Under the pieces are notes generated by a model. It worked only from the letters and a program-made list of their open reading frames with translations. It was not told the DNA's origin and searched no databases. From Metridium senile (Eukaryota > Cnidaria > Anthozoa > Actiniaria > Metridiidae), in the NCBI GenBank assembly GCA_949775045.1, contig OX459100.1, positions 15,431,396 through 15,495,395 on the forward strand: DNA of 64,000 bases, in the 5' to 3' direction. This document shows, piece by piece, positions 35,501-46,500 of the stretch. The stretch's first letter is position 1. Each line of letters starts with the position of its first letter. The position numbers and the translations under genes were made by a program.

Positions 35501-38500
35501 GCTCAAATATAATACTATTGCTATTGGATGTATCAACCCTGGAAACAGATCATATACACAGGATGAGTTCACTTTGTAAAGCTCTGGGATCAATTCATCC
35601 AAGCTTGATTGGTGGTAGTTCTGGTTTAATTCTTTACAAAGATTGAGCTTTGAACAACTGACTGCTCAATGGTATGTATGTATTCATATATTTCATATTA
35701 CATAATCATGTTTTTCAACTATCATGGGGCTCTTTCATGAGGTTCATTACTCTACCATTACATTCAATATTAATTTTACAACAGGCAAATTTGCTGGTTG
35801 ATGGTATTGGAGCAGAGGTAAATAAATAACCAATCAAACAAACTAAACTCAATATAATCTATTCTTAATACTATAGGTGCAAATTCAAAAAGTATCTGTT
35901 GTACAAACCTATAAATGCCATTTCGTGAGGACACATCATCAAGTTCCTGAAGACTGACAGGATGGGTGGTCACTCCTGGTGAAGAAATGATTCAAGTCTA
36001 TTTGATGGTAGTTTGACCAAAGGCCTTATAAATATGGAGTCTCTGGAAACCTATTGTTTTCTTTGTTAGCTTTGTTTAACTTGAGTCTTTTGTTATTGAA
36101 TTATGTAGTCCGGAGAAGGAGTTCCTTAGAGTGAAGGCATTTAACCCGTGAAATAGAAATTGCTTTCTAAAGTGTAATAGTCAAATAGACTCAAAAGAAA
36201 ACAATGGAATTCTAGACTGCTAAGGTGTATTAGTCTAACATCTATTTCACGGGTTAAATGACTCCACTCTATATCAACAATAATAACTGCACAAAATTAG
36301 TATTAATTATCATTATCATATTATTATTTTATTAATATTATATTAATGAAAAATACCACACGTTGATGGAAATTACTTTACTACAAGTGCATAATTATAG
36401 TACAAGTGGTATTAACCAACTTTCATCAAATACAAGTGGTATTTTCCATTAACTATTCAAGATCTTAGGTGATATTTCCTTTTAGCTGTGTCAAGTCATA
36501 CACAAATAAATAGAACTGTTTATAAACTTAAAAGTCTCAGTTGCTGATTTCAACCCCTAGCTAAAAGGTACGACTGTGCAATATGTTCTTGGCAGCAAGA
36601 AACCTTAACACAAAGTTGATATTTTCAACCCTAAAAATTAATATGCAAAGATCACCCCTACCACCCCTCCCCTGGTGACATTACTATTATAGGTTCTTAC
36701 TTGGTATAGCAGTCTGTGAGTTCTGTGTTGTAACATACTCTAGCCATGCAGCATGATAACTAAAGTTCACCCTTACCACCCCTCCCCTGGTGACAATACT
36801 ATTATAGGTTCTTACTTGGTATAGCAGTCTGTGAGTTCTGTGTTGTGACATACTCTAGCCATGCAGCATGATAACCAACAACATTCACATGATTTAGTCT
36901 TGCCAAGACTTTCACTTCTCTTAATATCTAGACAACACAAGCTACAAATGTTAGCATTCAAATAATGAAGTTTACTTACAGCAGTTCTCAGTCACACGTG
37001 CACCACACACATAAAAAGCACCGCTATAAAATGTGAAGTTGGTGGACGTCAATCAAACTTGCGATTTAATTTTCGTTTTGGAATATCTGCGTTTCATCAT
37101 AATCTGGAGGCTTAATTCCCACAACAACCTCTTCGTCGGATTCAGACATGTTTCGCAGCCTGACTGAAGTAAAAACACCATGCGTCTTGCATTGTAAACA
37201 CAGTTTGATTGACGTCCACCAACTTCACGTTTTACAGCGGTGCTTTTTATGCGAGCGGTGCATGTGTGACTGAGAACTGCTGTAATGTGTAAAGGTCCTT
37301 ACAAACCGTTTCAATATTCAATTCAACATCTGTTTGATTTTGTTGAAACCATTTGCCACTCCTTTTAACTGTGTTGAAACATGTTACTTATTTGAAAGAC
37401 CGCTAAATGCGCATGTGTGTACTCAACAACTCTGACTTCTTCGGAGAACAAAAGAAATGTGGAATGGATGTTGAAGCACACTTTAAAACTCTTTCAACAT
37501 TGATTCAAAATTGATACAAACATCAACAATCAATAAAGGATACAAACAGAACAACAAATAACAAAACAAAGTCAACAAACCTTCAAGCAAAGATCAGGGT
37601 CTGCTTCTTTTAGACCAACTTTCTTTATGGCATACTCTCGTCCATCCAATTTGTTCTTTACCTGTTTAAACATAAGAAACACACCACAATATATTATACT
37701 ATACTTATTACTTTAAAATACCCTTACCATCCTGCAAGGGATTACCTCCAACATACCCTGCTAGCAGAAGAAGTTTGTTTAGCTCTTCTGCAAGAATTAG
37801 AAACTTCCTCTACTATCAGTGTACCCCAGGCGATGTACTCGGGGGTAAAATGACGGGGAGGCCCGACATATTTTTTTGGGTTGATAATTTTGGTTCTGGG
37901 TATTTTTTTGGGTCAAGAGACCTGATTTTTTTTTTTTGGTCTTAAAAAGAAACCCGTATTTTTTTGGGTTTTCACATCTCCGAGTTCAATTCTTGTTTCG
38001 ATCCAAGTATGAGAAAATTATTTGTTTGAAATTTTTATCAGCAAGGTGTGATTTCTGTAAAGAAACATACTATATACATTCAATAAATCAGTTTTGAGGT
38101 ATTTAAATCTTGTATTTTTTAGGGTTCGAAATTTGCATGCCATGCATTTTTTGGGTGTAAAATTTCAGGTTTGTGTATTTTTTTAGGGTTGCAATATGAA
38201 GCTCCGTCAGACCCCCCTGTCATTTTACCCCTCGAGTACTTTGCCTGGGCAGGGTACAAATATAAAGGAAAAATGCTTTGTGTAGATGTGTACCTTGACT
38301 ACACTTCCAAATCCTCCTTTCCCAAGGCGTCCCATCTCCTCAAATTCTTCCATATATCTTGACTGTCTGCTATGCCATTCCTGCCCTAGAGACCTACAAC
38401 CAATACCATACAATCAAACAACCAATACAATAAATGCTCTAAACAATAACAGGAACTGAGAACAGGCTTACTGAATGGACATGATAAATGTGAACTGGTC

Positions 38501-41500
38501 TTTTAAAGTGTATATGAACTCCCGCGGTTTTTTGGTGTTTTAAAAAGTTAATATCTAGAGCAAGAGGAGTCTTAAACAAAAAACATTTTCATTTCAATAT
38601 TTCTTCGCGGAGATATAGCGCCCTAAACTTGAAAACAGACTGCTACATTGTATATGAAGGTGCACGTACATTGCTGCCATGTAGTTTACAATCATGAATG
38701 AGGTTAGTATTAATGTGAAATATCACCAGGACCAGACTATTTTATTCAAATGCAATAATGTTCTCCAGAATCACCAGCCAACAGCGTTTGCCGGACTATT
38801 CACTTCTGTTCAAATTGCTGGCTACCTTTATACAAACAAAATATAACAGAACTTCTGTCAACTGATGTCTACTAAAATCTCAATCAGCTAATTAATGTGT
38901 TGCTATGTACGTTTCCACCAAATTCAAAACCTCTGGGAATTAAAACTTTTATTCCAAACATTTTCCATGTGATATCGAAATATGTAAGACAAAGAATCTT
39001 ATTCTCAAAAGATTTGATTTTTTTTGGAATTGTACCTAGCAACTTGTAGTTGACTTGTTCTATGTACATGAACAAGAAGAGATCTGCACCTACCATGATG
39101 GGTATTGAAAACTGTTTCTTCTCAGCTTAGGAGGCCAGATCAGTGATCCCTGTATCATTCAAATTATCAGAAACAAAATTATGATAAAAAAATACATCAT
39201 GATGATAATGATGGTGGTGGTGGTGGTGATACTATGAAAATCACTAGAGTGGTTAAATGTACGTTGAAAATTTGGCCTTGGGGGTGTGTCTTTTTGTACC
39301 ACATGTCCAATTTTGAGCAAAATGATTGGCCAGAAGCGATCACATGGTACAAAAACAATTGGTCACGTGGACGGAATTTTTGGGGCATGATTACCAGTCT
39401 ACTGATTTCCACAGTATATATATGTGAAATAAAATCAAAATTGTTACTAGTAAACAAATAGTTCTTATTTAGTGGCTATCACTCAACCAGAACAGTCTAA
39501 GAAAAAACAAATACAAAGGAGACAATACTTCATGACAGCTTTACTTGTCTAAAATAGTCACTAAATAAGAACTATTAGACAGTAAAAAATAGATTTTACT
39601 TCACGGATTAAGTGTTTGCACTCTAATTGTCATATTAACAGGTTCCCATTTAAATCTGTACTTTACCATTTAAATCTGTACTTATGCAAATTTTGTTGAT
39701 GTGTGCTAAACACACAGATCAACCAATCAGAGTATATTATTTCTGAAGTGAACTTCTCTGATTGGTTGATCTGTGTGTTTAGCACACATCAACAAAATTT
39801 GCATAAGTACAGATTTAAATGAGAAAGTACAGATTTAAATGGGAACCTGTTATACATACTTTTTATATAAATGTAAATCTACATATTGTTTATATTATTT
39901 TGTGCAAAGAAAATGGGATAAAATTAAAATTAAATTAAACATAACACATTTTAAACCATGTGAAGAGTGAATTCATATGATTGGTTGAATCACATGATGG
40001 CAAATGTTATGTTGTGGCTCCTTTTTCAATCATACTAGAGAGAGAAAATACATGTACCTGACCATTGACAGACTTAGCAGCTGCCTGCATCAGATCATTG
40101 AAAGCCATTTTGTACTTGGATCTTATGACACCAAACTCTTCCAGGAATGAAAAGGCAGGCATTACCTGAAACAATCATTTAAAGACCCATGGTCACTTAC
40201 TAGCAGCATGCTTTGCATTGTTTCTTTTGAATTGAGTGTAATTATAATTCATTTGCTGTCTGTCGGTTTATGAGAAAACTAACAAACACCCACTCAAAAT
40301 GTCTGAATGATTTTCATGGTGCATGAAATTCAGTCTTCTTTTGTGTGGTGCATGCTGGTAAGTGACCATGGCAACAAGGTGTCTATTATCCTTAGAAACA
40401 CTTGAATAATTATGGTGGTTGAAAAATATACATGGACACATGTAAGACTAGCTTTTAGTATTTATAATAATTATAATAGTAGTATAGTGTTGTGCCCAAA
40501 GTTCTTGAAAATTATGTTGAAGACATGGTCACTTACTAGCCTCCACTGCAGGCATCTCTTAGGCAGAAGAAACGAAGGAAAAGAAAAAAACATGACGTGG
40601 GCTTCCTCAACACAGGAACCCCAAACTCACAAAACTCACTCTCGGACTCAGGAGTTGCCTGCAGAGGAGGCTAGTCACTTACCAACATGCTTTGTTTTGT
40701 TTATTTTGATTTGAGTGTTAAAATTCATTCACAGTCAGTTATATTACGAGAAAACAATTACAACAAAATACTAAATGATATAGCAAGTTTAGAGCATAAA
40801 TGCACACTCACATTGTGAAAGTTATCAAAATTTCTGATGTTCAACTTTTATGGTCCACTTTTATCAGTCTTTAGCATAGTGTATGCTGGTAAGTGGGTTT
40901 TAATGAATTATTGGCAACAGAATTATCCAATCTCTTTTCAACTGATTGTCCTTAAAATGTACCACACAATATTATACCTCACCTTCATTTGGGATAGCTG
41001 TTCACACACAACTAAAATAAATAAAACATAAATGATGTTTCAGTAAATTTAATAGTTGAGTAGCAAGATTGTGTGTGTTTGTCCATCAAAATGACGATAA
41101 CCATCTGGTCATTCTAAGGTGGTGATCAGACTCTGTTGGTGGGAAGAAGAATAGTCAGGTCAATCTGTATTGCATGGAAGGTTCTCTGGTGGAACTTTAG
41201 CAAAACACACCAGACAATATTTGCCCTTTGTGCCACTAAAGCCTCTCATATCAAATATTATTTATCATTTTCCTTCAAAATTTATTTCCTGATTTGACCA
41301 TGGGTTCCTTGTGTTTGCGTCCCCAATAGGTGAATGAATTCCAGAAATCAAGAGAGAATGTCATAAAAAAACATTATCTGAAGGGTTTATCTCAATATCT
41401 TTAAAACTAAAGCTCTGAGAAGTTTTTGAAAATATCAAAAATAGCAAGGATTTGTATGACTGACTGGCAAGCCTTGACAGTCAGCTATATAAACTCTTGT

Positions 41501-43191
41501 AGTTTTTGATGATTGATTAAAAAAAAAATGAAAATGGTCGTGGAATGGAATGTGACCATGTCCTGTAAAAGGCCTTTTAGTGCCATTTAGGTGCTAGAAT
41601 GATTAGACACTTGCAAAAGCTTTATGGATGTATGGATGCGTGTGTGTTAATTAACATAATGATAGCAAATGGAAACTAGTGAGTAAACTATTATAGGCTG
41701 CATTGGTGTTTGATATAAACAATAGGTAATATAATGAAATTTGTAACAGTACTGTAAAAAATGTTGACTTAACTTTACTGATGTTTCGAGCTTTAGCCCT
41801 TCGTCTTTTACTCCGACGAAGGGCTAAAGCTCGAAATGTCAGTAAAGTTAAGTGAACATTTTTTACGCTGTTACAAATTTCATTATATTACCTATAATGA
41901 TAGCAATGCACCATCTGACTTACCATTGAATATCTTACTGCTTTTCTCTTTATTGGTTTCATACAAAGAGCAGAGTACTTCCAATAGAGAAACAAGAAGA
42001 AGATGGTTGGGAACCCTTCCTTCAAATGCCAACACACTGTTGTTGATATCACTTCCATTTACTGTAGTTGTACTGTCTTTATCTAAATAAACAACAACAT
42101 ACATGTATGTCAGTTTATTCACCTATACAGTACAGGCATGTTAGACTTGCTACAAGTCGTCCTCTCTTGAATTTAAAGCTTTTTCAAATGAACATGAAGA
42201 GTAATTTAAATGTATGTGCGCTGAGTAGACAGGAAGCCCAACCAATCTGTGTATGATATGAGTCGAAGCCACGTGCAAATCAGGTTGAGATTCCTGTGAT
42301 TTTTTTATTGGCGCGTGCGAAGACGAAGGACTTGTAGCAAGTCTACAGGCAAGTCTGCATATCACAATTTATATAAGCATCTAGTGAACATGCTAAAGTA
42401 GCCTTCACACTTGATATTATAAAAGCAATTATTACAGCTTTGACACACTAATATAACTAACATACTCTTGCAAATGAGTATTTTTGAATACTATGTCTCT
42501 CAGTGTGCATTGTATACAGCGTAAATATAATCGCATGATATTATAGCAACGTCATAGATTTTATCATCTTAAGTAAAACAGTTATAAGCATTTTTAGTAG
42601 ATTAAAAAAATACATATAAAAGCATGAATACCATGACCAAACTGTTTTAATAAAGCCTTATATGCTTTATTGTCACAAAATAAAGCTTCGAAGCGAAAAT
42701 AGAAATCTATTGAAATTTTTTAGTGCGAATTCTCGTTTCCAAGATATTGTTTTCGACATCATAATAGAAAATAATTATTGTACTCTGAAAGACAGAAATT
42801 TTGAGCGTACGAGGATTATCTAAAAACGTCATGAAACTATATATATATATATATATATACCACATCAATATAGAAATAATGAAGACTGACAATATCATCA
42901 AACACACATCAAAGTAAACAAATACTCGAACCAAAACACTAAAATCTGTTATTGAAAAGAAGCTGTAAAATAGATATTTTCAATTCTTATTGAAGTCGTA
43001 AATTCTCAACAATTGGTATATCCTTTTAATTTGATAAGTACACATCCCTGCCTTCATCACTATATTTTATCCAGCATGACAAAGCAAAACCTTTACTTAC
43101 CGTCAAACTCGGTGAGCCGTGGTGGAAGTCGTGGAAGTTCTATCTTGGAACGTGTCCATCTTGAGGCAGTGTTTCGCGGTGTACACTCCAT
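29527..43191 (-). CDS. EIF2AK1: eIF2-alpha kinase 1, heme-regulated inhibitor (HRI) orthologue
   Basis: Seventeen exons join in phase to 658 aa: 43101-43191, 41924-42082, 40983-41011, 40058-40165, 38294-38380, 37581-37661, 36816-36927, 35909-35975, 35408-35538, 34154-34341, 33638-33731, 32917-33017, 31906-32080, 31223-31317, 30767-30904, 30329-30424, 29527-29751. The N-terminal domain has [17 protein letters not shown] as in vertebrate HRI (about 630 aa). The kinase shows GKGGFGSV (149-156), AIKK with Lys171, a Ser-rich insert (about 222-350), HRDLK (Asp414), DFG (Asp442), [11 protein letters not shown] and RPSAE. The C-terminus is a coiled coil ([15 protein letters not shown]) and ends in a CSACG motif. 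The enzyme phosphorylates eIF2alpha to lower translation initiation under stress. An in-frame TGA lies upstream of the ATG. It is head to head with the DDX28-like gene. The heme-ligand histidines recalled from mammals are absent. Confidence 0.95.
29935..30135. repeat. (GTTT)n-rich tract in EIF2AK1 intron 16
   Basis: Imperfect GTTT tetranucleotide units with TTCG and ATTC interruptions. Frames through it are repeat translations and not genes. Confidence 0.85.
30139..30285. mobile_element. Foldback MITE in EIF2AK1 intron 16
   Basis: AATAGCTGTTATTACAGTTA and CATTTGCATATAAC-type arms are exact inverses with a centre of CCGAAAGCCTCG inverted blocks. It directly adjoins the GTTT tract. Confidence 0.85.
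30607..30702 (+). repeat. G-rich MITE-like element, G-quadruplex potential
   Basis: ACGTAGCGGCTCTCT at the left and AGAGATCCGCTACGT at the right are inverted. Between them the plus strand is GGGGGAGGGGGAGGGAG, AGGAGG and a run of 14 G. It lies in EIF2AK1 intron 15 on the non-transcribed strand. Confidence 0.7.
30918..31096. repeat. Tandem duplication in EIF2AK1 intron 14
   Basis: AGTGATATCAAACGAGTCTT, AACACTGGGAGC and ACATAGAGTTTACAATGAAT repeat about two and a half times, starting next to the exon 15 acceptor. Confidence 0.8.
31532..31660. mobile_element. Foldback MITE, TIR AAGGCCCGAGCAAACGCACG
   Basis: The ends AAGGCCCGAGCAAACGCACG and its near-inverse bound 129 bp with repeated CAACATTGTTGG and CCAACATGTTGG blocks. 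Same end motif as the 18970 element. Confidence 0.85.
31661..31855. mobile_element. MITE family 'CAAGCTCAACGTTCGTC', copy in EIF2AK1 intron 13
   Basis: GAGACGAACGTTGAGCTTGC faces its inverse GCAAGCTCAACGTTCG; the end TACCTTTCAAGATGGCGCAG is present on the right only. The left end abuts the preceding MITE. Confidence 0.75.
32158..32345. mobile_element. MITE with repeated TGGCCGTATTAACGGGG motif
   Basis: Starts CAGTGGAACCCCGTTAATCC and contains three or more GGCCG[C/T]ATTAA[C/G][C/G]GGG blocks. A relative lies at 52618-52798. It sits in EIF2AK1 intron 12. No coding capacity. Confidence 0.7.
33104..33258. mobile_element. MITE family 'CAAGCTCAACGTTCGTC', copy in EIF2AK1 intron 11
   Basis: TACTGCGCCATCTTGAAAGG at the left and its diverged inverse at the right, with ACGTTGAGC internal arms. 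Confidence 0.75.
33491..33581. mobile_element. 91-bp MITE, TIR GTTATCTAGCACCGCT
   Basis: A 16-bp terminal repeat GTTATCTAGCACCGCT is exactly inverted at 33566-33581. Confidence 0.8.
33838..34013. mobile_element. MITE family 'CAAGCTCAACGTTCGTC', copy in EIF2AK1 intron 10
   Basis: GGTAGCCGGGCCTTTGCATC then GAGACGAACATTGAGCTTGC are inverted on the right side, ending CTACCTTTCAAGATGGTGCA. It lies just 5' of exon 10 in window order. Confidence 0.85.
34420..34584. mobile_element. MITE family 'TAGCCTCCTCCGCAGGC', copy 2
   Basis: TIR as in copy 1. It is flanked by GGATGGATG on both sides, consistent with a 9-bp duplication, though the host sequence is itself a GGAT repeat. Confidence 0.8.
34660..35050. 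repeat. Degenerate (GAAT/GGAT)n tract in EIF2AK1 intron 9
   Basis: Irregular mixture of GATGAATGAATG and GGATGGATGAATATATG units with AT interruptions. The minus strand gives a 120-codon Ile/His/Phe/Ser repeat frame that is not a gene. Confidence 0.9.
35255..35390. repeat. (ATGG)n microsatellite, ~26 pure units
   Basis: A pure ATGG run from about 35285 ends only 18 bp from the donor of EIF2AK1 exon 9, so expansion could affect splicing. Confidence 0.95.
36138..36260. mobile_element. MITE, TIR CATTTAACCCGTGAAATAGA
   Basis: A ~20-bp terminal repeat is inverted at 36241-36260 with a short AT-rich interior. It lies in EIF2AK1 intron 7. Confidence 0.8.
36652..36760 (-). repeat. Partial tandem copy of EIF2AK1 exon 7 and its donor
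   Basis: This ~110-bp block duplicates 36767-36875 (offset 115 bp), which contains the 3' 59 bases of exon 7, the GT donor and the start of the intron. The copy retains a donor at 36700 and a possible acceptor at 36760-36761. Inclusion of 36701-36759 after exon 7 would add an in-frame TAG within seven codons. Confidence 0.85.
36976..37285. mobile_element. Foldback MITE in EIF2AK1 intron 6
   Basis: TTACAGCAGTTCTCAGTCAC and about 95 further bp, including AAGTTGGTGGACGTCAATCA, are inverted at the right end. No coding capacity. Confidence 0.85.
37821..38257. mobile_element. MITE in EIF2AK1 intron 5, TIR GTACCCCAGGCGATGTACTC
   Basis: The left end continues GGGGGTAAAATGACGGGG and is inverted at 38217-38257. 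The interior has T-rich TATTTTTTTGGGTT motifs. A partial relative is at 9755-9925. Its right end lies about 37 bp from the exon 5 donor. Confidence 0.8.
39459..39575. mobile_element. MITE, TIR TAGTTCTTATTTAGTG, EIF2AK1 intron 4
   Basis: A 16-bp terminal repeat with inverse at 39560-39575; interior A-rich. Confidence 0.7.
39636..39851. mobile_element. Foldback element with ~95-bp arms, EIF2AK1 intron 4
   Basis: TAACAGGTTCCCATTTAAAT, two TTTAAATCTGTACTT units and GTGTGCTAAACACACAGATC are inverted in order on the right. The centre is about 30 bp. Confidence 0.9.
40537..40673. mobile_element. MITE family 'TAGCCTCCTCCGCAGGC', copy 3 with 9-bp TSD
   Basis: Flanked by perfect direct copies of GTCACTTAC at 40528-40536 and 40674-40682. 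Lies in EIF2AK1 intron 3. The 9-bp duplication fits a Mutator-like superfamily. Confidence 0.85.
41723..41894. mobile_element. Foldback element with GACGAAGGGCTAAAGCTCGAAA core, EIF2AK1 intron 2
   Basis: TAGGTAATATAATGAAATTT and CTTTACTGATGTTTCGAGCT arms are inverted around ACTCCGACG. A near-identical copy is at 49991-50163. It ends about 30 bp from the exon 2 donor. Confidence 0.85.
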
Positions 43192-43592
43192 AAATGTGCG
43201 AACAAATCACTATATTATAAAAGGAAAAGAATAAGAAAACGCTTTGGGCTACATTTTGCTAGATTTACAATTATAGATAGCTACTTTTAGAGCTATTTTG
43301 TTGGGAGGCATGTACAGAATCAGCCTCCACGTCGAAAACCCTAGATATAATTACGTCATTACAAAGGAAGACCGATTATATAAACATTTCACTTTTAAAT
43401 TTGAATAAGGATATTGATCTTTTCGCCCATTTGATTTTTCCGAGCTTTAAAAACGAAAAAGGGGATTAAACAAAATGAAATCTAATAAAACAAAGCTGAA
43501 TTTCTATTAAAATAGGAATATTCAAACTCTCAATCAAATATTCTATTTGAGCCTACAATATATATCAAAGCGGTCTTATGTATGAATTCAAA
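43192..43592. promoter_or_regulatory. Shared bidirectional promoter of EIF2AK1 and the DDX28-like gene
   Basis: The two start codons face away from each other about 0.4 kb apart. TTACGTCA (CRE/ATF-like) lies at 43351-43358. CAAAATGGCGGC, a YY1-like motif, overlaps the probable helicase start at 43593. The transcription start sites themselves cannot be seen. Confidence 0.65.
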
Positions 43593-46500
43593 ATGGCGGC
43601 TACCACGGCGCTAACAAAATGCTCAAAAATTTGGAGTGGTAAAAAGCTACTTACATCGATTCGATTGAGTTCTTTCCAAGCTTTAGGTATTAATGGCGTC
43701 CTTGTGGAAAAACTGGCCAAGTTGGGAATCAAACACCCATCTGAAATACAAGAAAATGTGCGTAAAAATAGCTTTTTCCCACAAAATTACGTTCGAAAAT
43801 TATTAACAGTTCATTAATTTCTACCATATTTTACCGTCGAACGGAAGTAACTGATTTTCCCCCCTGATTTTTTGTCTTGCTTGTAGGCGATACCTGCCGT
43901 TATAGGAGGCAGAAATACTATCATCAATGCAGAAACCGGGAGTGGGAAAACTTTGTGTAAGTCTTGCAAGTATTTCATCATATTTCACGCAGGCGTGCGC
44001 GCCATGCACATGTAAGCTGATGCCCATGCAGTGCTGCTTGCAATCATTGATTCTTTCTTCATTCTTAGGTAAAATTGTATTATAAACTTGAATTTGAACT
44101 GGCCTTTCGTTGTTTATGTTCCCGGAGTAATTAATCGATTATCGATTTTTATAACTTATCCGTTTGATCGATATTTACTCCAGGTTATCCCTTTCTGCAA
44201 GAGAATACAGCTGCTCATTTAATTATATAATACTATATAAATCTAAGTTCAATATGAATTGACGGCTGGCTCTAATGAGGGATTTTATAAAGTCGAACCA
44301 ACTTCAGTCTTGTTCTTTTGGTCTATATGACCTCAAACAAAACGAAACTGAAAGCTCAATTGGATACAGCTAGAAAACCCTACCAAACTTCTTTGGTTCA
44401 TAAAAACAATGGAGATATAGATTTCCCTAGTACATATTTATTAATTATTAGATATAGGTGACATTGTTCAGTTCAGCTACTTTAAAAATCATGCTTCCAT
44501 CAAAACATTTCAGAAGTTTTTGAAATTGTATATTTTGTTTAAATTTTTTATTTTCTTGTCTGTTTTATCTCCATATATTTGATGTGTGTGTGGTTTGGCA
44601 TTTATCCATATATCAAAGCATTGACTTACCTTATTAACATTGATTTCACTTCTTTGAATGTACATTAATGGAATAACTAGTTATCACAAGTAGACTAACG
44701 GTTTATTTATTATAAGCCCTCGTCATGTGATGAGGGGGAATTCCCTTCAAAATGAAATTAATTCATTTCAAAAACAGTAGGATACAATTTTCATAATTTT
44801 ATTTGTAAATTAGATCCAGAACAAACACTTATTGTTATGAAAAGGGGAATCCCCTTGTCAAATGGCATCAAGAATAAAACTATTTATATACGACCATAAG
44901 AAAAAAATAACAAATTATTTGCTCAAATAAAATGAATAAATGCGTCATATTTTTTAGGGGAATCCCCTCAAAATTAATGACATAAAAAATAAATTCTTCA
45001 ATTTATGTACATAAAATACTAAAAAGAAAATTAAAAATATTTATATTTATATTTATATTTATTTTTATATTATTTATATATAGATACTTTGATAGATACT
45101 TTATATTACATTAAAAAAGTAATAATGGCAGTTCCATTTATATGTTTAGACAAGTCCTTGTGTGCATGCTATCAGGGGATTCCCCTTTACAAAATCTCAT
45201 CATGTGAATAAGAAATATATCCAACTTGTACATAACTAATGTTTTCACAAGATTAAATTGTGACAGTAAAACAATTTAAAATATTCTTGAATGAAATTTT
45301 AGCCTTAAAAATATTACTTTTTACTTTTAATGTTGTATGAGTTACCTAATAGATTTACTCCGCTAACACTTTTCAATATGTTTCCTCCCACTTCAAAACT
45401 TTTGGAAAAATATCATTTGTCTTTCGTATTTCTAAATCACATAGAAATAATTCTGACACAAGTGTTTATTCACTGAGGTTTTGAATTGGGTGGAGACATA
45501 CCTAGTTACATGTTTTTTTTCTATGTTCTTGTTAAAAAACACAACAGCATTTGTACATGTATGGAAAGCAAGTCGGTCTTTTTCAGTTTATTTGTCATTG
45601 AATTAATTTAGAATATATTACAATGAAATTAAATTAAATAGTTAGTAATTAAACTTTTATAGACTCTGTCAGTGTTTAATATAAATGATAGGCAATGAAA
45701 TGTGTAAATTTATACTGTAAAAAGATATTTACTGACGTATGTAAAGTATTACATACTGGCGTATGTAAAGTATTATTATTATTTAAAAATTATATTAAAT
45801 TAGATAACAACTTATCAAGTTTAAATTCTTTTTCCAGGTTATTTGCTTCCAATTGTCAATAATCTGATCAATAACCCATTTCTCCTAAGCAAGCCACCAC
45901 ATGCTATTATTCTTTTGCCAACAAGAGAACTGTGTCATCAGGTCAGTTTATAAGTCTTATTACAGTCATGTGAAAACTCCAATGGGAACTTTGACTTGTA
46001 TCATAATCAGTCACATTATAATATTTGTCTAAAGCAAAGTAAAAACATCTCTGAGCCAAAAGTGGTTGAGATTTCTTATATAATAATTATATTTTCGATT
46101 CCTCCTCGTAATATCAGAGCTATTGACACTAATTATTTAACAAAAAGTAAGCAAACATTCTGCTCCTAGGTGTATGTGACACCCCAATCCAAATGAAATA
46201 GCTTATTGCATAAGCAAAATTTTCTGCCCCTGGGTGTAATGTGACACCATAATGCAAATAACATATTGCATAAGCAAAACGTTCTGCTTCTGGTATATGG
46301 TATATGATGCCATAATGCAAATAATCTATTGCTTAAGGAAAACTCTTCTTTCTCAGGTTGCGTCAGTTTTCAAGTCAATTGCTGATCCACATATGCATCC
46401 CTGCATAGTCAATAGAGATTCCAAACTCCTTGTTGCTACTAGTTACCCTGTTGTCATGGCAATGCCCAGTGCCCTCCTTAGCTACAACCTTGATACTCTT

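Noticed and set aside
46252..46356. Coding start of the helicase within the ~74-bp repeats before exon 4
   Set aside because: A polypyrimidine-CAG acceptor ends at 46356 and exons 1-3 join in phase to exon 4; the upstream frame is tandem repeat.
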